Shown: positions 43,463 through 52,478, counted from the first letter of the stretch. The stretch: DNA of 64,000 nt from Deltaproteobacteria bacterium (GCA_019310965.1 JAFDDG010000001.1:1-64000), one strand, 5' to 3'. A program made the numbers and translations. The notes: generated by a model from the sequence alone, not told the origin.

Positions 43463-43582
43463 GGCCGGGGGCGAAGGCGGTGGCGCGCGGAAGCAGAGGC
43501 GCCCCAACGCAGGCGCTTCGCATCTTCGCTGAAGAGCGAGGGGCGCCGGCGCATGAGCACGACACCGCCTTCGCACCCGGCC
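43463..43582. repeat. Nested imperfect inverted repeat, 120 bp
   Basis: The outer arms 43463-43482 and 43563-43582 match in 19 of 20 positions. Inside them GGCGCCCC (43498-43505) faces GGGGCGCC (43540-43547), and the centre holds TCTTC-GCT-GAAGA (43523-43535). The whole can fold as one long stem. It lies in the same 273-bp convergent intergenic region as the 27-bp repeat, with no gene recognised. It could be a non-coding RNA, a REP doublet or a decayed mobile element end. Confidence 0.6.
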
Positions 43583-43616
43583 TTGGCAAGGCGCAACGAG
43601 CCACCTCACCACCCCG

Positions 43617-45344
43617 CTAGGCGTTCGCCCCCCCAGGCACCTCTACCGTATCCGTGTCACGCCCGGAACGCAGGATGGTTCCCGGCCGAGCCCCGGTGTC
43701 CTCGTTCCCGCGCACGATCTCGACGCCGTTGGCGAAAACGTGCTCGACACCCTTCGCGTCTGCATACAGGCGTCCGGCGCCGGCCGGCAGATCGACCTTC
43801 GTGTAGGTCTCGCCGAGACCGACGGTCGCCGGGTCGAATACCACCACGTCTGCATGCCAGCCCACTTCGAGACGTCCGCGCTCGCGCAGACCGAAGAGCC
43901 GGGCGGGCACATCACTCAGCTGTCGCACCGCCTCCTCGAGCGAGATCACTCCGAACTTCCTCACACCGTTCTCGAGCACCTGGCTCGTGAAGGCGAAGGT
44001 GTCGATCATGTCGAGGTGAGCGCCCGCGTCGGAGGCGCCGATCACCGTTCGGTCGTCCTGCCAGACCTTGCCGCGCAACTTCCAGCTCTCCTCGTCGTGC
44101 CCCAGCGAGGGCGGCATGAAGTAGGTGTGCAGGCCGTCTTCGAGCGCAATGTCGAGCATCGCGTCGAAGGGCTGCTTGCCGAGCTCTGCGGCGATCTCGC
44201 CGACGCGACGGCCGCGATACTTGTGGAGATCGGGCTTGCGCACCTGATCGACGATCATGTTCTCCCAGTCGGCCAGCCCTCGGAAGAAGCCCGGATCCTC
44301 GCTCCTGGCGTCGGCGTCGAGCTTCGCGCGGTTCGCCGGATCTTCGAGAAAGGTCTTGCGCTCCTCGACGGGCATCTGGAAGAGGCCCGCCCAGCCGGGC
44401 AGCGCATCGAAGACGAAGCCGGAGTGCAGGTTGATGCGGACGCTGATCGGCTGCGGAACCGTGAGCGCAATGACCTCGGCGCCGCGCGCGCGCGCGACGT
44501 CGGTCGCATCGAGTTGCCCCTCCACCAGATCGGCGCCCTCCGCAGTGGGCGCTATCAGATTCCAGTTGAGCGGCCGATTGGCGGCCAGCGAGATCTCCGC
44601 CATGTACTCCTTCGCGGCCTGGCCCCAGCCGACACCGGGAAGAAACTCGACCGTGGTGCCTGGAAAGTCACGCACCTGCCGTGCCAGGGTGAGAATCTCC
44701 TCCTTGCTGGCGTGGCGCGAAGGCACCGGCCGACCGTCCGCGTCGTTGTGGGTCTTCGAGATGGTGGATGAGAAGCCCATGCCTCCCTCGGCCATCGAGG
44801 TGCGCAGCAGCTCGACCATCTCGGCAAGCTCCGCCGGCGTGGCCTCCTCGCCCACCGCGCGCTCGCCCATCACCACCCGGCGAAGCGCCGAGTGGCCGAC
44901 CATGAAGGCCGCGTTCACCGAGAGCTTGCCCTCGAGCTTGTCCAGGTACTCGCCAAAGGAGCGCCAGTCGCACGGGACCCCTGCCTGGAGGCTCTCGAGC
45001 GGCATGCCCTCGACGCGGGCCAGCATGCGCATCAGGTAGTCGCCGGCCTCGGGCGACAGCGGCGCAAGGCTGAAGCCGCAGTTGCCTGCCATCACCGTGG
45101 TGACACCGTGGAACGGCGACGGGCTGAGCGTTCCGTCCCAGAAGACCTGGGCATCGTAGTGGGTGTGGACGTCGACGAAGCCGGGTGCGACCACCTTGCC
45201 GCGGGCGTCGATCTGCTCGCGCGCCTCCTCGTCGACCGTGCCGATGGCCACGATGCGGCCGTCGCGGATGCCCAGGTCCCCCCGGCGCGAAGCATCCCCG
45301 CTCCCGTCCACGAGGGTTCCGCCACGAATCACTACGTCCAACAT
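43617..45344 (-). CDS. D-aminoacylase-like amidohydrolase
   Basis: A 575-residue amidohydrolase of the N-acyl-D-amino-acid deacylase type. The N-terminal beta domain (MLDVVIRGGTLVDGSG) leads to the metal site VDVHTHYDAQ (His60, His62). Cys89 in GNCGF is the metal-bridging cysteine of D-aminoacylases, and GASDAGAHLDMID carries the catalytic aspartate. Many homologues in catabolic clusters have unknown amide or lactam substrates, so the D-aminoacylase name is by homology only. The ATG at 45342-45344 is preceded by GAGGAGGAGA. It is divergent from the SDR at 45543 with a 198-bp spacer. Confidence 0.85.
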   Translation of the reverse strand: MLDVVIRGGTLVDGSGDASRRGDLGIRDGRIVAIGTVDEEAREQIDARGKVVAPGFVDVHTHYDAQVFWDGTLSPSPFHGVTTVMAGNCGFSLAPLSPEAGDYLMRMLARVEGMPLESLQAGVPCDWRSFGEYLDKLEGKLSVNAAFMVGHSALRRVVMGERAVGEEATPAELAEMVELLRTSMAEGGMGFSSTISKTHNDADGRPVPSRHASKEEILTLARQVRDFPGTTVEFLPGVGWGQAAKEYMAEISLAANRPLNWNLIAPTAEGADLVEGQLDATDVARARGAEVIALTVPQPISVRINLHSGFVFDALPGWAGLFQMPVEERKTFLEDPANRAKLDADARSEDPGFFRGLADWENMIVDQVRKPDLHKYRGRRVGEIAAELGKQPFDAMLDIALEDGLHTYFMPPSLGHDEESWKLRGKVWQDDRTVIGASDAGAHLDMIDTFAFTSQVLENGVRKFGVISLEEAVRQLSDVPARLFGLRERGRLEVGWHADVVVFDPATVGLGETYTKVDLPAGAGRLYADAKGVEHVFANGVEIVRGNEDTGARPGTILRSGRDTDTVEVPGGANA

Positions 45345-45542
45345 CGCTCTCCTCCTCTTCTCACCACGGCGAAGTTTATCAGGATTCGCTTCGGCTCGAT
45401 CATCGGGGCTCGGTCGTTGCAGGCAGGCGCACGACCCGACGGGATGGCGAGGCTCGAGTCGCTCGAGCGCGTTTACGGCATCAGCCCTACTGTTCGAGCA
45501 CACCCCACCCCGCACGCCCGAACGCATGCGAAGAGAGAACTC

Positions 45543-46322
45543 GTGACCCGTCTTTCCGAATTGAGCCGCTCGATCGCCGGCAAAGTCGCGCTGGTGACCG
45601 GCGCTGCCAGCGGCATGGGGCGCGCCACCGCGCATCTATTCGCCGACGAGGGTGCGAAGGTGGCCGTCACGGACCTCGAAGACGGCGCGGTCCAGAACGT
45701 GGTCGACGAGATCCACGGCGCCGGCGGCGCTGCCCGCGGTTGGCGGCTCGACGTCACAGATGCGGAGCGCATCACGACCGTCATCGCCGAGATCGAGCGG
45801 GAGCTCGGCGGGCTCGACATCCTGGTGAACAATGCAGGCGTCGCTCTCGGCGGGCCGGTGATGGACGACGCATACGAAGACACCTGGCAACGCTCGATGG
45901 ACGTGATGCTGACGGCGCAGATGCGTCTGATCCGCGCAGCGCTCCCCTTGCTCGAGCGCTCGGGCGAAGGCCGTATCGTGAACATCGCCTCCACCGAAGG
46001 CATCGGCGGGTCGCCGTTCTCGAGCGCCTATACCGCAGCAAAACACGGCGTCGTGGGGCTCACCCGCGCGCTGGCCTGCGAGCTCGGCAGCACCGGCGTC
46101 ACGGTCAATTGCATCTGCCCGGGACCCATTCACACGGCAATGACCTCGGTGATTTCCGACGAGGCCAAGACGAAGTTCGCGCGACGCCGCGTGCCGCTCC
46201 GGCGCTACGGCAACCCCGAAGAAGTGGCCCACATGACTCTGTCGCTCGCGCTGCCCGCAGCTTCGTACGTAAACGGGGTCACCATCCCTGTCGACGGCGG
46301 GATGACGATCAAGAACAACTGA
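45543..46322 (+). CDS. SDR family oxidoreductase
   Basis: A 259-residue classical SDR: VTGAASGMG (residues 18-26), VNNAGVALGG, and catalytic Tyr163/Lys167 in SAYTAAKHGV. C-terminal AASYVNGVTIPVDGG is standard. The GTG start at 45543-45545 has AAGAGAGAAC before it and places the glycine motif at the usual distance; longer readings extend across the divergent promoter. It is convergent with the acyl-CoA synthetase gene (12 bases between stops). A hydroxyacyl or alcohol substrate is likely, but not identified. Confidence 0.85.
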   Translation: MTRLSELSRSIAGKVALVTGAASGMGRATAHLFADEGAKVAVTDLEDGAVQNVVDEIHGAGGAARGWRLDVTDAERITTVIAEIERELGGLDILVNNAGVALGGPVMDDAYEDTWQRSMDVMLTAQMRLIRAALPLLERSGEGRIVNIASTEGIGGSPFSSAYTAAKHGVVGLTRALACELGSTGVTVNCICPGPIHTAMTSVISDEAKTKFARRRVPLRRYGNPEEVAHMTLSLALPAASYVNGVTIPVDGGMTIKNN

Positions 46323-46334
46323 GCACGCGCCGCG

Positions 46335-47909
46335 TCAGATGGCGCGCTCGTGCCCTTCCCAGTACGGGTCGCGCAGCTTGCGCTTGTAGAGCTTGCCGTT
46401 CGGGTCGCGCGGCATCGCGTCGGTGTAGTCGATGCTCTTGGGCTGTTTGAACCGCGCGAGTCGTTCCTGGCAGAAGGCCAGGATCTCCTCCGTGAGCGCG
46501 TCGCCGGGCTCGGCGTCCGCCGCGGGCTCGATCACCGCCTTGATCTCCTCGCCCCAATCGTCGTTGGGAATGCCGAAGACCGCCACGTCGCCCACCTTCG
46601 GGTGATTGAGGAGCTCGGCCTCGATCTCTGCCGGATAGATGTTGGCGCCGCCGGAGATGATCATGTCGATCTTGCGATCACAGAGAAAGAGATAGCCTTC
46701 TTCGTTCAGGTAGCCGAGGTCTCCGACCGTGAAGAAGACCTTGCCGTCGTCACCGTAGAAGCGGTTCTTCTTCGTCTTCTCCGCGGCGCCCTTGTACTCG
46801 AACGAAGTGGTTCCCTGCATGAGCATGTAGATGGTCCCGACGTCACCCGGCCCGAGCGTCTGCCCAGCGTCGTCCAGGATCAGCACCTCGGCGTTCGGCC
46901 ACGGCCGTCCGACCGTACCCGGATAGCGAAGCCACTCCTGCGGCGACACCATCGTGCCACCCCCTTCCGTCGCGGCGTAGTACTCCCAGATGCTTTCGCC
47001 CCACCACTCGATCATCTTGCGCTTCTCGTCGGGCGGGCACGGCGCCGCCGAATGCAGCATGGTGCGTGTGCTCGAGACGTCGTACTTCGCCCGCACTTCT
47101 TCCGGCAGCTGCAGCAAGCGGTGGAACTGGGTCGGCACCAGGTGACTGGTCGTGCAACGGTACTCGTCGATCAGGCGCAGCATCTCTTCCGGGGTCCACC
47201 TGTCCATCAACACCACCGGGTGGCCCCAGTGAAGTGCCGCACCCGACTGCACGAGCACGGCGGTGTGATAAAGCGGCGAGCCGCAGATGTAGACTTCATC
47301 GCCCTCGGGCTGGACGCCAAACATGCCGAGGAAGCCACCGAAGAGCCCCATGAGAAGATCCGGGTCCATCTCGGCGGGCGCCAGCGCGCGCTTCACGCCC
47401 TTGGGGCGCCCCGTCGTGCCCGAGGTGTAGTTCATGACCGCGCCGGCGCAGCGGCCCTCCGGCATCTCCGCCGAGCGACCGTCGACGAACTGCGAGAGCG
47501 GCTGGAAGCCCGGGACCTTGCCGATCGCAATGCGGCCTTCCACCGGAAATTCGACCTCGTCCGCAGCTTTCACGCACTCGCCCGCCAGGCGCTCGTGGGA
47601 AACGAACGCCTTGGCCGCCGAATCCTGCAGGATGTAGGCGACCTCCGGCGGAGCCAGATGCCAGTTCACCGGAACCACGTAGAGGCCCGACTGCAGACAG
47701 GCCAGCCACACGGCGTAGAACTCGGCGCAGTTCGGCGAATCGATCGCCAGCACGTCTCCGCGCTCGAGCCCGAGCTCGCGCAAGCCACCGACGATGCGAT
47801 TGCACAGCGCCAACAGCTCGCCGCGCGTCCAGTGCCGGCCGTCGGGGGCGACCAGGGCCAGCTTTTCGGGGGCTCTCCGGGCGTAGTTCCAGAAACCGTG
47901 GTCGGCCAT
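46335..47909 (-). CDS. Acyl-CoA synthetase (AMP-binding, FadD-like)
   Basis: A 524-residue adenylate-forming enzyme. The P-loop YTSGTTGRPKGV (near residue 165), the EYYAATEGGGT A5 motif, the GDLGYLNEEGYLFLCDRKID A7/A8 hinge and ISGGANIYPAEIE are all intact. The C-terminal lysine lies in DPNGKLYKRKL. It activates a carboxylic acid with ATP and CoA. The pattern is that of medium/long-chain or bile-acid-type ligases found in degradative clusters, but chain specificity is not readable. It is divergent from the SDR at 48074. Confidence 0.9.
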   Translation of the reverse strand: MADHGFWNYARRAPEKLALVAPDGRHWTRGELLALCNRIVGGLRELGLERGDVLAIDSPNCAEFYAVWLACLQSGLYVVPVNWHLAPPEVAYILQDSAAKAFVSHERLAGECVKAADEVEFPVEGRIAIGKVPGFQPLSQFVDGRSAEMPEGRCAGAVMNYTSGTTGRPKGVKRALAPAEMDPDLLMGLFGGFLGMFGVQPEGDEVYICGSPLYHTAVLVQSGAALHWGHPVVLMDRWTPEEMLRLIDEYRCTTSHLVPTQFHRLLQLPEEVRAKYDVSSTRTMLHSAAPCPPDEKRKMIEWWGESIWEYYAATEGGGTMVSPQEWLRYPGTVGRPWPNAEVLILDDAGQTLGPGDVGTIYMLMQGTTSFEYKGAAEKTKKNRFYGDDGKVFFTVGDLGYLNEEGYLFLCDRKIDMIISGGANIYPAEIEAELLNHPKVGDVAVFGIPNDDWGEEIKAVIEPAADAEPGDALTEEILAFCQERLARFKQPKSIDYTDAMPRDPNGKLYKRKLRDPYWEGHERAI

Positions 47910-48073
47910 GTTCGCTCCTGCGTCGGCCGGGCCTCGCCCGGCGGGGGATGGATTCTATCGCGACCCGGCTCTCGCGCCCTGGCTTTCCCAACGATCCTTC
48001 CGCAGACGGGCGCGCCGGAGGTACTCTGTCGCAGCACGTGCAGCGGCCCCCGCGGCCGCGATGGAGGAGACCC

Positions 48074-48934
48074 GTGGCAGAGCAAGTGTTCTCGGGAAAG
48101 ACCGTCTTCGTCACCGGAGGCTCGGGCGGCATCGGTGGTGCCTGTGCGGAAGCGCTCGTCCGCGAAGGCGCGGCCGCGCTGCTCATGGGTCGCCGCCTGG
48201 ATGCCCTGGAGCGCACCCGAGACGAGATTCTCGAACGGGTTCCGGGCGCGCACGTCGCCGTGCACGCCGGCGACGGAACGAAGCAGGGCGACGTCATCGC
48301 CGCACTCGATGCGGCCTTCGCGCTGCAGGGCCGGCTCGACGTGGTCATCCCGACCGTCGGTGGTGGTGCGATCCGCCCGCTGCTGATGCACGACGCCGAG
48401 ACATTTCGAGCCGACCTCGACCTGAACGTGATGAGCGTCTTTCTCGCGGTTCGCTATGCGGCTCCGCTGATGGTCCGTTCCGGTGGCGGCAGCATCGTCT
48501 GCATTTCGTCCGACGCTGCGAAGCTCGTCTTTCCCTGGCTGCCCGCCTACACCACTGGCAAGTCCGGTCTCGAAGGCTTCGTTCGCGCTGCGGCCGAGGA
48601 GCTCGCGCGCTTCAAGATTCGCGTCAACGCGGTGCGCCCGGGCATGACACGAACCGAGGCGACCCGTGCGCTCTTTGCGTCACCGGAAATCTATCAGCGC
48701 TTCGCGCAGGAGAAGCCCCTGGGCCGGCTCGGCGAGCCCCAGGACATCGCTGCCGGCGTTCGCTATCTGGCGGGCCCGGAGTCGTCCTGGGTAACCGGGC
48801 ATAGCCTCGCCATCGAAGGCGGCAACGAGCTGCGCAAGGCCCCGGACCTCGGCCCCATGGCGGAGCAGATCTACGGCAAAGAGGCGTTCACTGCCGTACT
48901 CGAAGGCCGCGCACCTTTCGACAGCGCCGAATGA
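48074..48934 (+). CDS. SDR family oxidoreductase (altered NAG motif)
   Basis: A 286-residue SDR with VTGGSGGIGG (residues 14-22) and catalytic Tyr159/Lys163 in AYTTGKSGL. The structural NNAG motif reads IPTVGGG, a visible departure. The C-terminal SSWVTGHSLAIEGGNELR extends about 40 residues further than FabG. The GTG start at 48074-48076 follows GGAGGAGA. It lies in a divergent pair with the acyl-CoA synthetase and may oxidise or reduce an intermediate of the same acid. The substrate is unknown. Confidence 0.85.
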   Translation: MAEQVFSGKTVFVTGGSGGIGGACAEALVREGAAALLMGRRLDALERTRDEILERVPGAHVAVHAGDGTKQGDVIAALDAAFALQGRLDVVIPTVGGGAIRPLLMHDAETFRADLDLNVMSVFLAVRYAAPLMVRSGGGSIVCISSDAAKLVFPWLPAYTTGKSGLEGFVRAAAEELARFKIRVNAVRPGMTRTEATRALFASPEIYQRFAQEKPLGRLGEPQDIAAGVRYLAGPESSWVTGHSLAIEGGNELRKAPDLGPMAEQIYGKEAFTAVLEGRAPFDSAE

Positions 48935-49045
48935 CCCCGGCGCGAGGGGTCTTCGAGTCTGAGGCCGGACCGAAGACGCTTCGGTCGACCGATAGCCCGT
49001 GGGCAGCGACCGGCTGTGGGCCGCGGTGGCTCAGCGCAAACGGGT

Positions 49046-49420
49046 TCATTCGACCGGAAGTCCGGCGGCGCGCCAACCCGACATGTCACCTTCGAGGTGC
49101 CGCACGTCGCGGAAGCCGGCGTCGCTCAGCGTGGTGACGGCCCAGCCGGCGCGGCGCCCGCTCTCGCAGTAGAGGACGACGGGACGCTCGCGGCTCTCAC
49201 CCAGCTCGGCGAGGCGGTCGGCGAGCTCGTCATGAGGAATGTGGATGGCGCCCGGCACGTGGCTCGCGGCGAACTCTTGCGCGGTGCGCACGTCGACGAC
49301 CAACAGCTCCCCCGCGCCGGCCTCCAGCAGCTCCTCTTGGGAGATGTCCGTCATCTCGCCGCTGCAGGCGACACCTGCGGTCGCAAGACCGAGGCAGAGG
49401 ATCGGGAGCAATCGAAACAT
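49046..49420 (-). CDS. Rhodanese-like domain protein, exported
   Basis: A 124-residue single rhodanese domain behind a short hydrophobic leader (MFRLLPILCLGLATAGVAC), which may be a lipoprotein signal with a weak lipobox or a plain signal peptide. Key features are VVDVRTAQEFAASHVPGAIHIP and the active-site loop VLYCESGRRAGW with Cys85. Such proteins carry sulfane sulfur or act in redox sensing in the periplasm. The ATG at 49418-49420 has GGAGG seven bases upstream. It converges with the SDR gene, and 111 bases separate the stops. Confidence 0.8.
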   Translation of the reverse strand: MFRLLPILCLGLATAGVACSGEMTDISQEELLEAGAGELLVVDVRTAQEFAASHVPGAIHIPHDELADRLAELGESRERPVVLYCESGRRAGWAVTTLSDAGFRDVRHLEGDMSGWRAAGLPVE

Positions 49421-49617
49421 GGGAGGTCCTCCGAGACGCGGGCCATGGCCCGCGTCGCTGGCGCGGCGCCGTGGGCAGAAGAGGATAGGTCCTCGGGTCA
49501 GCGGCGCTCCCGCCAGAAGCGGGAACGATGAATCTCGACAATCTCGCGCTGTCTCTGCATGCAAGACCGGTCGGGGGGCGTATTATGCCGTGCCCATCGG
49601 GCGCGCCCGGGAGGATC

Positions 49618-50064
49618 ATGAAGGTCGTTCGCAACCTCACCATTGCCTTGGCAGCCTACGTCGCGCTGGGGCTCATGCTCGACGCATCCCTCGGGTATTT
49701 CCAGCCACAGTCGGATTCCACCGTGGTGCTCCGGAGCTTCGACGCGGAGGGCGGCGTGCAGGAAACCGTCCTGCACCTGCTGGACGACGACGGTCAGCTG
49801 TGGGTCGAATCGGGCCAGTGGTTTCGCGGCTGGCACGATCGGGTCGTCGCAAATCCGGACGTGGAGCTGGTGCGAGACGGTGAGACCGCGGCGTACCGCG
49901 CGGTACCCCTCGACACCCCCGAAGCCCTCGACAGGATCACCCAGCTGATGGGCAGGGGCGACGGCATCGGCTACTACCTGTCGCGGACGCTGCTCCTCTG
50001 GGCGCCCATCAAGCCGGTACGCCTCGATCCGAAATCCCCCGACAACTCCAGAGAGGACCCTTGA
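49618..50064 (+). CDS. Membrane-anchored Ddn-like (nitroreductase/quinone reductase family) protein
   Basis: A 148-residue protein with an N-terminal helix (LTIALAAYVALGLMLDASLG). It is followed by a split-barrel-like region: VLRSFDAEGGVQETVLHLL, LWVESGQWFRGWHDRVVANPDVELVRDGE, which resembles the W..N...NP.V.V pattern of DUF385/Ddn proteins. The call is less secure than for the two other family members because the GRxSG segment is absent. The ATG at 49618 has GGGAGGATC before it. Its stop overlaps the TTG start of the luciferase-like gene (TTGA), so the two are translated together, which supports a shared F420-type chemistry. Confidence 0.6.
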   Translation: MKVVRNLTIALAAYVALGLMLDASLGYFQPQSDSTVVLRSFDAEGGVQETVLHLLDDDGQLWVESGQWFRGWHDRVVANPDVELVRDGETAAYRAVPLDTPEALDRITQLMGRGDGIGYYLSRTLLLWAPIKPVRLDPKSPDNSREDP

Positions 50065-50930
50065 AGTTCTGCAGCAGCCTGTTTCGCGTCTCCGCTGACG
50101 ACTACCTGACGACCGCACGCGTGGCGGACGAATACGGCTGGGACACGCTGCTGCTCTCCGATCACATACTGCATCCGGAGACCATCCAATCGAAGTACCC
50201 CTACACAGAGAGCGGCGAGCGGCCGTGGGAGGCGACGATCGACTTCCCGGACGTATGGGTCGCGTCGGGAATGATGGCCGCGGTGACACAGCGACTGAAG
50301 CTGCTCCAGCTGGTCTACATCCTGCCGCTGCGCAACCCCTTCACGGTGGCCAAGGCACTCGGTACCGCGGCGCGCCTCTCGAACTACCGGGTCGGGCTCG
50401 GCTTCGGATTGGGCTGGATGCGCGACGAGTTCGAGTTGATGGAGCAGGACTTCGATAACCGCGGTGCGCGAGCCGACGAGATGGTCGAGGTGATGCGCAA
50501 GCTCTGGAGCGGCGAGATGGTCGAACACCACGGCCGCTTCTACGACTTCACGCGCATGTGCATGCGGCCGGCGGCGGACGGCGAGATCCCCATCGTCGTC
50601 GGCGGCAACACGAAGCCCGCGCGCCGCCGCTGCGCGCGGCTCGCGGATGGCTGGGCACCCGCCTACCCCGACCGCGACGTCCTGCGCGCCGGCATCGAAG
50701 ACATCCGAGCCATGCGGCGCGAATTCGGGCGCAGCGAGGAGCTATCCGTCTACTACGGCGTTGCCGCGGACCCGACGGCTCTCGACGCCGTGAAGCAGCT
50801 CGAAGATCTGGGCGTCACCCACTGCTCAGCCGCCCCCTGGGCGACCCCGGAGGATCCCTGGCCTTCGATCCAAAAAAGGATCGACGGCTTCAAGCGGTTC
50901 GGCGACGAGGTGATCGCCAAGTTCACCTGA
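50061..50930 (+). CDS. Luciferase-like (LLM class) F420-dependent oxidoreductase
   Basis: A 289-residue luciferase-like barrel. Landmarks are RVADEYGWDTLLLSDHILHP, LLQLVYILPLRNPFTVAKAL, RVGLGFGLGWMRDEFELM and IPIVVGGNTKPARRRCARLADGW. This is the third such enzyme of the window. The start is TTG at 50061-50063, overlapping the stop of the Ddn-like gene and preceded by GAGAGGA. A SnoaL-like and a haloalkane dehalogenase gene follow on the same strand, suggesting one catabolic unit. The substrate is unknown. Confidence 0.85.
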   Translation: MKFCSSLFRVSADDYLTTARVADEYGWDTLLLSDHILHPETIQSKYPYTESGERPWEATIDFPDVWVASGMMAAVTQRLKLLQLVYILPLRNPFTVAKALGTAARLSNYRVGLGFGLGWMRDEFELMEQDFDNRGARADEMVEVMRKLWSGEMVEHHGRFYDFTRMCMRPAADGEIPIVVGGNTKPARRRCARLADGWAPAYPDRDVLRAGIEDIRAMRREFGRSEELSVYYGVAADPTALDAVKQLEDLGVTHCSAAPWATPEDPWPSIQKRIDGFKRFGDEVIAKFT

Positions 50931-50953
50931 GCGCCCTTCGCGGAGTGCCCCCC

Positions 50954-51370
50954 ATGACCGCCAGCGACAACGGTCTGCGCGCCAGCCACCGGAAGCTGCT
51001 CGAGCGCTTCTTTGCCGCGGTCGGCGCCGGCAATGTCGCCGAGATGGCAGCGCTCTGCACCGAGGACCTGGTGGCCGAGATGCCCTACAACGACCCACCC
51101 GTGCGCCTGACGAGCTTCGAGGCATACAGGAGCTTCGTCGAGCCCGCATTCGACATGCTGAAGTTCACCTTGTCACTCGGAGAGGTGCACACCTGCACGG
51201 ACCCTTCCACGCTGATTGCCGAGTACACCAGTGACGGCACGGCAATCCCCACCGGCAAGCCGTACCGCAACGTCTACATCGGAATCTGGCGCTTCCGCGA
51301 AGGGCGCATCTGTGGAATCCGGGAGTTCTTCAATCCGGCACTCACGGCCGAGGCCCTGCGCCCGGATTGA
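50954..51370 (+). CDS. SnoaL-like / NTF2-fold protein
   Basis: A 138-residue NTF2-fold protein. The start HRKLLERFFAAVGAGNVAEMAALCTEDLVAEMPY is characteristic of SnoaL-like proteins, and RNVYIGIWRFREGRICGIREFFNP is the usual last strand pair. It may be an isomerase, dehydratase or small-molecule binding protein. The ATG at 50954 lies 23 bases after the luciferase-like stop. It is co-directional with the dehalogenase at 51456. The exact role is not determinable. Confidence 0.8.
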   Translation: MTASDNGLRASHRKLLERFFAAVGAGNVAEMAALCTEDLVAEMPYNDPPVRLTSFEAYRSFVEPAFDMLKFTLSLGEVHTCTDPSTLIAEYTSDGTAIPTGKPYRNVYIGIWRFREGRICGIREFFNPALTAEALRPD

Positions 51371-51455
51371 GCCGCAGCGCCGGACGTCGGAACCGCGGCC
51401 CCACGCCCATCTATGCCTCACTCGGTTACCATGGCGTGCCACCCGGAGGTGCTGC

Positions 51456-52454
51456 ATGGCCAGCGTTCCGACCGTCGGCCCCGACGCGCCGCCGGTCATC
51501 CGCACGGACGACTCTCGATTTTCGAACCTGCCGGGCTTTCCGTTCGAGCCGCACTATGTCGACGTCGCGAGCCCCCTCGGCAGCGGAACCCTGCGCATGC
51601 ACTGCGTCGACGAGGGGCCGCGAAACGCGCCCGTCGTTCTGATGGCCCACGGCGAGCCGACCTGGTCCTACCTGTATCGCAAGCTCGTGCCGGTCTTCGT
51701 GGCGGCCGGGCTGCGCGCGGTTGCGCCGGACCACATCGGCTTCGGGCGCTCCGACAAATTGACGAGTCCCGCCCAGTATACGTTCGAGCGACACATCGAC
51801 TGCCTGCACGAGCTGGTGCTGTCCCTCGACCTGAGCAACATCACCCTCGTCTGCCAGGACTGGGGTGGCCCGATCGCACTGGGCGTGCTGGCGCGGGAGC
51901 CCGACCGCTTCGCGCGCGTGGTGGCCGGCAACACCATGCTGCACACCACCGAGGCGGAGTTCGCGGGCCGCATCACGCTGGCGAATCACTCGACCGGCGA
52001 GGCGGACCAGACGGTGGGTGGCTTTCTGCTCGATTGGATGCTGCATTCGCACCGGGCGGTGGATTTCGTGGCCAGCGAATCGATACACGGCGTCACGGCG
52101 CGAGAGGTGGCTCCGGATGTCGCCGCGGCCTACGACGCACCCTTCCCCAGCGAGTGGCACAAGGCCGGCATGCGCCAGTTTCCCGCGCTGATCCCGGTGA
52201 CGCGAAACGACCCGGGCAGCGCGCGGAACCTCGCCATCTGGCGCGCGCTCGCCGATTTCGACCGACCCTTTCTCACCTTGTTCGGCGATTCCGATCCGTC
52301 GACCCACGGCTGGGAGGCGATCTTCCAGGAGCGCGTACCGGGCGCCAAGCACCAACCGCACCAGACACTGGAGCGAGCCGGTCACTTCTGGCAGGAAGAT
52401 TGCGGCGAGGAGGCCGCGCGCATCATCGTCGACTGGATCGAAGCGACGCGCTGA
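51456..52454 (+). CDS. Haloalkane dehalogenase, DhlA/HLD-I type
   Basis: A 332-residue alpha/beta hydrolase that matches haloalkane dehalogenase subfamily I. HGEPTWSYLYRKLVPVF provides the oxyanion hole, and APDHIGFGRSDK follows. The nucleophile is Asp135 in VCQDWGGPI, followed by the halide-binding Trp136. The acid is probably Asp280 in GDSDPSTHG, and the base is His310 in RAGHFWQED. A second halide-stabilising Trp in the cap is likely Trp194. It would hydrolyse carbon-halogen bonds to alcohol plus halide in the cytosol. The ATG at 51456 has CGGAGG seven bases before it. It follows an F420 enzyme and a SnoaL gene. Natural substrates are not known. Confidence 0.85.
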   Translation: MASVPTVGPDAPPVIRTDDSRFSNLPGFPFEPHYVDVASPLGSGTLRMHCVDEGPRNAPVVLMAHGEPTWSYLYRKLVPVFVAAGLRAVAPDHIGFGRSDKLTSPAQYTFERHIDCLHELVLSLDLSNITLVCQDWGGPIALGVLAREPDRFARVVAGNTMLHTTEAEFAGRITLANHSTGEADQTVGGFLLDWMLHSHRAVDFVASESIHGVTAREVAPDVAAAYDAPFPSEWHKAGMRQFPALIPVTRNDPGSARNLAIWRALADFDRPFLTLFGDSDPSTHGWEAIFQERVPGAKHQPHQTLERAGHFWQEDCGEEAARIIVDWIEATR

Positions 52455-52478
52455 CCGGCGCAATGCAACCGCTGGGCT

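Noticed and set aside
43433-43616. Protein-coding continuation of the Tat-subunit frame or a transposase fragment between the convergent genes
   Set aside because: Open frames exist on both strands, but none matches a transposase; the inverted repeats explain the sequence better.
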